From positions 1 to 9,903 of the forward strand of contig CAYZGR010000084.1 of assembly GCA_964478125.1 (NCBI GenBank): a stretch of 9,903 nucleotides of DNA. Direction: 5' to 3'. Positions within the stretch are counted from its first letter, which is position 1, and each line of letters opens with the position of its first letter. This document shows, one piece after another, positions 5,812-9,903 of the stretch. The notes beneath the pieces are model-generated. The model was not told the DNA's origin. It saw only the letters and a list, made by a program, of their open reading frames with translations, and did no database searches. Source of the DNA: FW021-bin31 sp964478125 (GTDB lineage Bacteria > Bacteroidota > Bacteroidia > Chitinophagales > Chitinophagaceae). The translations under genes were made by a program, and so were the position numbers.

Positions 5812-7092
5812 ATGCTGCAACTAAATACGATCAGAGAAAATAAAGAACGGGTTTTGGAAGGGTTGGCAAAACGCCATTTTAAGACGCCCGAACGGGTTGA
5901 GGAAGTACTCCAACTGGATGATAAGCGACGAAATCTGAAAGCGGAATGCGATCAAATCCAGGCGGTCATTAACAACACATCACGAACCATTGGCGAGCTC
6001 ATGAGAGCAGAGAGAAAGAATGAAGCAGAAGAGCAAAAAGCCGAAGTGGCCGCATTGAAGGAAAAATTACAACCGCTACAGAAGCAACTGTCAGATATTT
6101 CCGACACCTTGCAACAAAAATTATTGCTTATCCCCAACATCCCTCATGAATCTGTTCCTGCCGGCCAGTCAGAAGAAGATAATGTAGTAATCAGGGAGGA
6201 AGGGCAGCTACCCGATCTGCCGACGGGGGCGCTGCCGCATTGGGAACTTGCCAAAGTATTTGACCTTATAGATTTTGAGTCGGGGAATAAGATAACGGGA
6301 AGTGGATTCCCCCTGTATAAGGGTCAGGGAGCACGCTTGCAATGGGCCCTGGTCAGTTATTTTTTGCAGTACAATATAAATAACGGTTATACGCCTTATC
6401 AACCCCCTTTGGTGGTCAACGCAGATACCGCGTATGGTACCGGCCAGTTGCCGGATAAGGAAGGACAGATGTATTATATAAATGAAGATGAGCTGTATCT
6501 TATCCCTACGGCCGAGGTACCCCTCACTAATATTTATCGTGATACTATTTTGGCCGAGGAGCAGTTGCCTGTTAAAATGACGGGTTATACCCCCTGTTTT
6601 CGCAGAGAAGCAGGTTCCTATGGAAAAGAGGTACGCGGTCTTAACCGCCTTCATCAATTCGATAAAGTAGAGATCGTTCGGATCGTGTCTCCCGACCGGT
6701 CTTACGAAAATCTGGATGAAATGGTGAGCGAAGTGGAAAACCTGGTTCAAAGCCTGGAGCTACCCTACCGCATTTTGCGGCTCTGTGGCGGGGACTTAAG
6801 CTTCACTTCCGCATTGACCTATGATTTTGAGGTGTATAGCGCTGCTCAGAAACGCTGGCTGGAGGTCAGTTCTGTTTCCAATTTTGAGACTTTCCAGACC
6901 AATAGGATGAAGATCAGAGGGAAGGGGGGCAAGGGAAAGAAGCCCTTGCTCCATTCCTTAAATGGCAGTTCCCTGGCCTTGCCCCGTATAGTGGCTTGCC
7001 TGCTGGAAAATAACCAGCAGGGAGAAGTTATCCGCTTGCCTGAAGTATTGCATTCGTATCTGGGGATGGACAAAATTATTAAAGAGAAATAG
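5812..7092 (+). CDS. serS: Seryl-tRNA synthetase
   Basis: A class II aminoacyl-tRNA synthetase that charges tRNA-Ser, and tRNA-Sec where present, in the cytoplasm. Its 426 residues are the normal bacterial length. The N-terminus MLQLNTIREN leads into the long antiparallel coiled-coil arm (about 28-105) that grips the tRNA-Ser variable arm. The catalytic core shows TAEVPL (233-238, serine pocket), motif 2 with FRREAGS (263-269) followed by GLNRLHQFDKVE (276-287), and motif 3 with LNGSSLALPR (383-392), whose Arg392 contacts ATP. The Ser-Leu-Ala-Leu-Pro form of motif 3 differs from the E. coli one but, as I recall, is normal in Bacteroidota. The ATG at 5812 gives the canonical N-terminus. The gene lies between rarA and a GNAT gene with gaps of 24 and 27 nt, which suggests a shared transcript. 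No T-box leader is present. Confidence 0.97.
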   Translation: MLQLNTIRENKERVLEGLAKRHFKTPERVEEVLQLDDKRRNLKAECDQIQAVINNTSRTIGELMRAERKNEAEEQKAEVAALKEKLQPLQKQLSDISDTLQQKLLLIPNIPHESVPAGQSEEDNVVIREEGQLPDLPTGALPHWELAKVFDLIDFESGNKITGSGFPLYKGQGARLQWALVSYFLQYNINNGYTPYQPPLVVNADTAYGTGQLPDKEGQMYYINEDELYLIPTAEVPLTNIYRDTILAEEQLPVKMTGYTPCFRREAGSYGKEVRGLNRLHQFDKVEIVRIVSPDRSYENLDEMVSEVENLVQSLELPYRILRLCGGDLSFTSALTYDFEVYSAAQKRWLEVSSVSNFETFQTNRMKIRGKGGKGKKPLLHSLNGSSLALPRIVACLLENNQQGEVIRLPEVLHSYLGMDKIIKEK

Positions 7093-7099
7093 TAACAGT

Positions 7100-7107
7100 T
7101 ATTTTTG
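7100..7107 (+). promoter_or_regulatory. Possible -7 box of the GNAT gene (TATTTTTG)
   Basis: TATTTTTG fits TANNTTTG and ends 12 nt before the ATG at 7120, nearly the same placement as the box before serS. No -33 element is seen. It would give a very short leader for 7120, or a leader of about 35 nt if the ATG at 7150 is the true start. Confidence 0.28.
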
Positions 7108-7119
7108 TACTTTTAAGCT

Positions 7120-7680
7120 ATGCAGTATTTGCTGGCTAACGGAAAAAGTATGCGCATCCGGGAAGCGGTTCCCGATGATGCATGCATGCTGTTGGAGATG
7201 TTCAAAAAGGCTACAAAAGAAACCGGCTTTTTAATGACGACTCCAGAGGAAGCCGATCACATTTCTGAGATGCAGGAGCGTAATTTTATTTCCCGCTATC
7301 AGAATGATGAAAACAGTCTTTTTCTAATTGCGTTGACCGATGGGAAAATCGTGGGAAGCCTGAGCCTGACTCAGAGCAGTTGGCAAAAACAGAGGCATGT
7401 GGGAACATTTGGAGTGGTGGTGCTGGAAGCTTACTGGAATATGGGTATCGCCCGCAGGCTCTTTAATCATTTAATAAAATGGGTTAAAAATCATCAGACC
7501 ATCCGTTATATTCAGCTCTGCGTAATGGCCAATAATGAGAAAGCCATTCGTTTATATCAAAATTTTGGATTTAGGGAAGAAGGCCGGCGGCCACGCGCGG
7601 TTTATCTCCATCGACAACTTTATACCGATGTGATCCTTATGGGCCTGTGGATGGAAGAACACCCTGCATCGTCCCTCTGA
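7120..7680 (+). CDS. GNAT-family N-acetyltransferase
   Basis: A 186-residue acetyl-CoA-dependent acetyltransferase of the Gcn5-related superfamily; the substrate cannot be read from the sequence. Beta-1 begins at MRIREAVPDDA (residues 11-21), which is how GNAT proteins usually start. An alternative ATG at 7150 would therefore give a cleaner 176-residue protein, while the ATG at 7120 adds ten residues (MQYLLANGKS). Motif A is FGVVVLEAYWNMGIARRL (about 101-118), containing the WNMGIA pyrophosphate-binding loop in place of the canonical R/QxxGxG/A. Motif B is NNEKAIRLYQNFGFREEGR (about 138-156), the typical helix and strand before the C-terminal strand. It follows serS by 27 nt. The ORF ends in TGA followed at once by TAA. 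A role in N-terminal, ribosomal-protein or small-molecule acetylation is possible, and nothing in the window decides between them. Confidence 0.88.
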   Translation: MQYLLANGKSMRIREAVPDDACMLLEMFKKATKETGFLMTTPEEADHISEMQERNFISRYQNDENSLFLIALTDGKIVGSLSLTQSSWQKQRHVGTFGVVVLEAYWNMGIARRLFNHLIKWVKNHQTIRYIQLCVMANNEKAIRLYQNFGFREEGRRPRAVYLHRQLYTDVILMGLWMEEHPASSL

Positions 7681-8070
7681 TAATATGTCCGCTCCTGGGT
7701 TAAAGGCTTGAAGAATTGAAGAAGGGTACTTGTTCCTACGGTTGTTGTAAATACTGCTGTCTGAAGGCTGTATTTTATTTCTTTATGCTCTACAGCTTCA
7801 TTTCTTTAACCGGTTTTTTCTAAGGTCGGAGGATGTGAGACACGCAAGGCAATCGTTTTTTCTGTTCTTCCCTGGTTTTTACCGCTTTGATATGCAACAT
7901 TTGAAGCAGTTAGGGGAGTCAGGTCAGGTTAGGAAAAGGATGGCTTAAGTGAATCAAAGCGTGTTTTTCTCAAAAAGACGGATAAGCCGGAAAAGATTGA
8001 CTCCGGCTTGGGGTTTATTGTTAGGTCTTATTATTTTGATGCGTTCTGCAAGTGGTCATTTCATGCAATA
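7681..8070. other. 390-bp convergent intergenic region without a recognisable gene
   Basis: The stretch lies between the ends of two convergent genes. All three plus-strand frames carry stops over most of it, and the minus strand gives no recognisable protein. One plus frame stays open from about 7929 past 8070, but it has no plausible start and no known motif. The only clear structure is the hairpin at 7984-8009. I see no tRNA, no ncRNA of a known family and no mobile-element ends. Confidence 0.6.
7984..8009 (-). terminator. Possible terminator hairpin downstream of the NUMOD4-HNH gene
   Basis: AAGCCGGA (7984-7991) pairs perfectly with TCCGGCTT (8002-8009) around a 10-nt loop. Read on the minus strand, the stem is followed within a few bases by CTTTTTG, so it could terminate the HNH gene that ends at 8071. 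On the plus strand the stem is followed by GGGGTTTATTG, a poor T tract. Either reading is weaker than the two terminators upstream. Confidence 0.45.
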
Positions 8071-8640
8071 TCACACTGTCACATGTCCCCAATTCTCTCC
8101 GTTTTTTATTCTATAAAGCTGCATCTCACTTATCCCGTATTTCCGGGCAATTTGTTTCATTGTTTTTCTTCCCCGGTTTTTTAATAACCGTTTTATGGCT
8201 TTGACCTTTTGAACGTTTAGCTTCAGGCCTTCTGTACGGTTGCGTTGCCGCTCTTTATATGCCAGCTTAGCCGGGCTTTTCTGTTGATGGGCTTCCATTT
8301 CTTCTTTGGTGGCCCACTTCAGATTTCTTACGTCATTATTCTTTTTATCATGATCCAGATGGATGACAAATTTATGTTTCCGGTCCGGTTTCTGCAGGAA
8401 CAATTTCGCAATCACCCGATGCAAGTAAAGAGACTGGTAATTGTTGTTGGGTTTTACATTGATGACGGTATAGCCTTCCACTGTGGACCCTTTTAATAAG
8501 GTGCCCGACCGGATGTTATCGGTATAACTTACCAGTCTTCCCCGATTGGAAACTGCATATTTCTTTCGCAAGGCGCGTTTATTTTTTAGCGGAAGGCTTT
8601 TCCAAACCTCATTTTTCAAAAACCTGATCATGATTTTCAT
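8071..8640 (-). CDS. Free-standing NUMOD4-HNH protein with C-terminal helix-turn-helix
   Basis: A 189-residue basic protein with the architecture of HNH homing endonucleases. A NUMOD4-like segment comes first (about 11-60: EVWKSLP, YAVSNRGRLVSY, then LLKGSTVEGYTVI). The HNH region follows, with YLHRVIAKLFL (72-82, His74) and VIHLDHDKKNNDVRNLKWAT (92-111: His94, Asp96, Asn102, Asn106). A Lys/Arg-rich linker leads to a C-terminal HTH, MKQIARKYGISEMQLYRI (161-178), ending in KNGENWGHV. The putative metal and general-base residues look present, so nuclease activity is possible but not shown. No intron or intein interrupts a neighbouring gene, so it is not acting as a classical intron-encoded homing enzyme here. 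It follows dusB by 42 nt on the same strand and may be co-transcribed. A second in-frame ATG at 8631 is an alternative start. I recall similar stand-alone proteins in other Bacteroidota; their function is unknown to me. Confidence 0.82.
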   Translation of the reverse strand: MKIMIRFLKNEVWKSLPLKNKRALRKKYAVSNRGRLVSYTDNIRSGTLLKGSTVEGYTVINVKPNNNYQSLYLHRVIAKLFLQKPDRKHKFVIHLDHDKKNNDVRNLKWATKEEMEAHQQKSPAKLAYKERQRNRTEGLKLNVQKVKAIKRLLKNRGRKTMKQIARKYGISEMQLYRIKNGENWGHVTV

Positions 8641-8682
8641 TTTTTAAAGGATGAAAAAATATGAGACAGGCATTTGGGAGTA

Positions 8683-9717
8683 TCAGGTGGCCATGGGTAA
8701 GAGGGGCTCTCCGGATGTAACGGGTGTTTCAAAGATATAACCTTCATAATGGTTTTCCACATCGGTCAATACTTCAAGTACCTCTTCTGTTTTGTCGGCG
8801 GTTACCAATCGGGTCCTGAATTCTTTAATATGGGGTAATCCTTTCAGATAGTTGGTATAATGTCTTCGCATTTCCAGCAGTCCCAATTTTTCACCTTTCC
8901 ATTCAACAGATTTCTTCAGATGTCTCCGGCAGGCTTCTACCCGTTCTGCAATAGTAGGAGGCGCCGGCATTTCCCCTTTTTCTATAAAATATTTCATTTC
9001 CCGGAACACCCAGGGATAACCAATAGCCGCTCTTCCTATCATAACACCATCCACCCCGTATTTGTTTTTGGCAGCTACTGCTTTTTGTGGGCTGGAAATA
9101 TCTCCGTTGCCGAAAACGGGAATGTGGATACGGGGATTGTTTTTAATTTTGCCTATAAGGGTCCAGTCTGCCTCCCCTTTATACATTTGTTTACGTGTAC
9201 GCCCGTGTATTGAAATGGCCTGTATACCTACATCTTGTAACCGCTGGGCTACTTCCTCTATATATTGGGTATGGTCATCCCATCCGAGACGGGTTTTTAC
9301 AGTCACGGGCAGGGCGGTAGCTTTTACAAGCGCCGCGGTCAGATGTACCATTTTGGGGATGTCCAGAAGGATACCGGCTCCCGCCCCTTTGCTTACTACC
9401 TTTTTTACCGGACAGCCAAAATTGATGTCTATTACGTCAGGTTGTGCCATCTCGGCAATACGGGTGGCCTCAATCATGGAAGATTCTTCCCCTCCGAATA
9501 TTTGAATACCGATGGGTCGTTCGTAATCAAAAATATCCAGCTTTTGACGGCTTTTCAAAGCATCCCGGATCAATCCTTCGGAAGATATAAATTCCGTGTA
9601 CATCATGTCGGCGCCCTGCTCTTTGCACAATATGCGGAAAGGGGGGTCGCTCACATCTTCCATGGGCGCCAGCAGGAGCGGAAAATCCGGTAATTGTATG
9701 GAGCCGATTTGTACCAA
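8683..9717 (-). CDS. dusB: tRNA dihydrouridine synthase (DusB/NifR3 family)
   Basis: A flavoenzyme that reduces specific uridines in the tRNA D-loop to dihydrouridine, using FMN and NAD(P)H. At 344 residues it is slightly longer than E. coli DusB. The TIM-barrel starts with PLLLAPMEDVSDPPFR (13-28), the FMN-binding 'APM..V.D..FR' signature. The catalytic cysteine is Cys102 in DINFGCPVKKV (97-107). KTRLGW (141-146), SIHGRTRKQMY (169-179), GNGDI (203-207) and GVMIGRAAIG (224-233) are the remaining FMN- and tRNA-contact motifs. The C-terminal helical domain includes MRRHYTNYLKGLP. All expected residues are present, so the gene looks functional. The start at 9717 gives a normal N-terminus and lies 22 nt downstream of a TACCTTTG promoter box. 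It leads the minus-strand pair with the NUMOD4-HNH gene. Confidence 0.96.
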   Translation of the reverse strand: MVQIGSIQLPDFPLLLAPMEDVSDPPFRILCKEQGADMMYTEFISSEGLIRDALKSRQKLDIFDYERPIGIQIFGGEESSMIEATRIAEMAQPDVIDINFGCPVKKVVSKGAGAGILLDIPKMVHLTAALVKATALPVTVKTRLGWDDHTQYIEEVAQRLQDVGIQAISIHGRTRKQMYKGEADWTLIGKIKNNPRIHIPVFGNGDISSPQKAVAAKNKYGVDGVMIGRAAIGYPWVFREMKYFIEKGEMPAPPTIAERVEACRRHLKKSVEWKGEKLGLLEMRRHYTNYLKGLPHIKEFRTRLVTADKTEEVLEVLTDVENHYEGYIFETPVTSGEPLLPMAT

Positions 9718-9739
9718 AATCTATTTTTTTATTCCGGTA

Positions 9740-9747
9740 CAAAGGTA
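9740..9747 (-). promoter_or_regulatory. -7 box of dusB (TACCTTTG)
   Basis: Read on the minus strand, TACCTTTG matches TANNTTTG and lies 22 nt before the dusB ATG. The -33 position has TTTC rather than TTTG, about 22 nt upstream, within the right arm-to-loop part of the dyad at 9767-9786. Confidence 0.5.
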
Positions 9748-9766
9748 GGAATTTAGAGGGATTGTT

Positions 9767-9786
9767 ATAGAAATACGGGTTTCTAT
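9767..9786. promoter_or_regulatory. 20-bp dyad over the dusB -33 region
   Basis: ATAGAAA (9767-9773) and TTTCTAT (9780-9786) are exact inverted copies separated by TACGGG. The site overlaps where the -33 element of the dusB promoter should be, so it could be a regulator site, but a 7-bp A/T-rich dyad can also arise by chance. Confidence 0.3.
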
Positions 9787-9797
9787 CCTGATCAAAG

Positions 9798-9903
9798 GGG
9801 CAAATAACAAATTCCAAATCTCAAATATACAAACAGCGTTCGAAGCTTTCCATGATTCAGTATAGAACACTGATTACGCTGACCATTATGATTTTTTAAG
9901 ATC
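9798..9903. repeat. Non-coding A/T-rich repeat-like sequence at the right edge
   Basis: From about 9800 to 9835 the plus strand runs through caaat, aaattccaaat, ctcaaat and acaaac words, the reverse complement of the TTTGRRATTTG-type words at 324-375. Beyond it, up to the edge, one minus-strand frame is open for about 40 codons (ILKNHNGQRNQ...), but it has no recognisable domain, and I read it as repeat-derived rather than the end of a real gene. Confidence 0.4.

Noticed and set aside
6208..6750. 180-codon minus-strand ORF
   Set aside because: It is fully inside serS on the opposite strand. The serS motifs explain the conservation and the antisense protein shows no domain.
8071..8640. NUMOD4-HNH gene as a sign of a group I intron or intein
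   Set aside because: The neighbouring dusB and GNAT genes are full length and uninterrupted, and no intron-like structure surrounds the gene.
9527..9817. 96-codon minus-strand ORF overlapping the dusB start
   Set aside because: It is out of frame with dusB, runs through the dusB promoter and repeat-like DNA, and has no recognisable motif.
9784..9903. Possible 3' end of another minus-strand gene at the right edge
   Set aside because: About 40 codons are open in one frame, but they cover the A/T-rich repeat words and show no family resemblance. More sequence to the right would be needed to revive this.

Overview
The window looks like an ordinary chromosomal segment from a member of the Bacteroidota, probably close to the Chitinophagaceae or Sphingobacteriales. 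I infer this from three things. Start codons have A/T-rich leaders with no convincing Shine-Dalgarno sequence. A TTTG-N20-TAACTTTG promoter (the Bacteroidota sigma-A type) lies upstream of the outer-membrane gene. The protein content also fits: a thrombospondin-3/OmpA porin-like protein, an N-lipidated cytochrome c, and a NUMOD4-HNH-HTH protein.

Layout. On the minus strand at the left are the first 61 codons of recJ (cut by the window edge) and, upstream of it, a long-chain polyprenyl diphosphate synthase. A repeat-rich 211-bp spacer separates them. A 280-bp divergent region holds a 21-bp palindrome and the promoter of a large OmpA-family outer-membrane protein, which ends in a strong terminator. 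Next comes a two-gene plus-strand unit, an Rrf2-type (probably Fe-S) regulator and a lipoprotein cytochrome c. It has a candidate operator dyad just before the first ATG and a very strong terminator after the second gene. A tightly spaced plus-strand series follows: rarA, serS and a GNAT acetyltransferase. A 390-bp convergent gap without a recognisable gene separates this from a minus-strand pair, dusB followed by the NUMOD4-HNH-HTH protein. The right edge is a non-coding region with the dusB promoter and more A/T-rich repeat-like sequence.

How the genes relate. Most are housekeeping: quinone side-chain synthesis, DNA repair and replication restart (recJ, rarA), seryl-tRNA charging (serS), tRNA modification (dusB) and cell-envelope anchoring (OmpA-like). 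The Rrf2 and cytochrome c pair is the most pathway-specific unit. Its cytochrome resembles the small electron-transfer cytochromes found with clade II nitrous-oxide reductase clusters in Bacteroidota, but no nosZ is present here.

I see no CRISPR array, phage, insertion sequence, toxin-antitoxin pair or defence island, and no clearly new multi-gene system. The points most worth a second look are the Rrf2 dyad, the orphan Rrf2/cytochrome c unit, the palindrome in the divergent region, and the free-standing homing-endonuclease-like protein.
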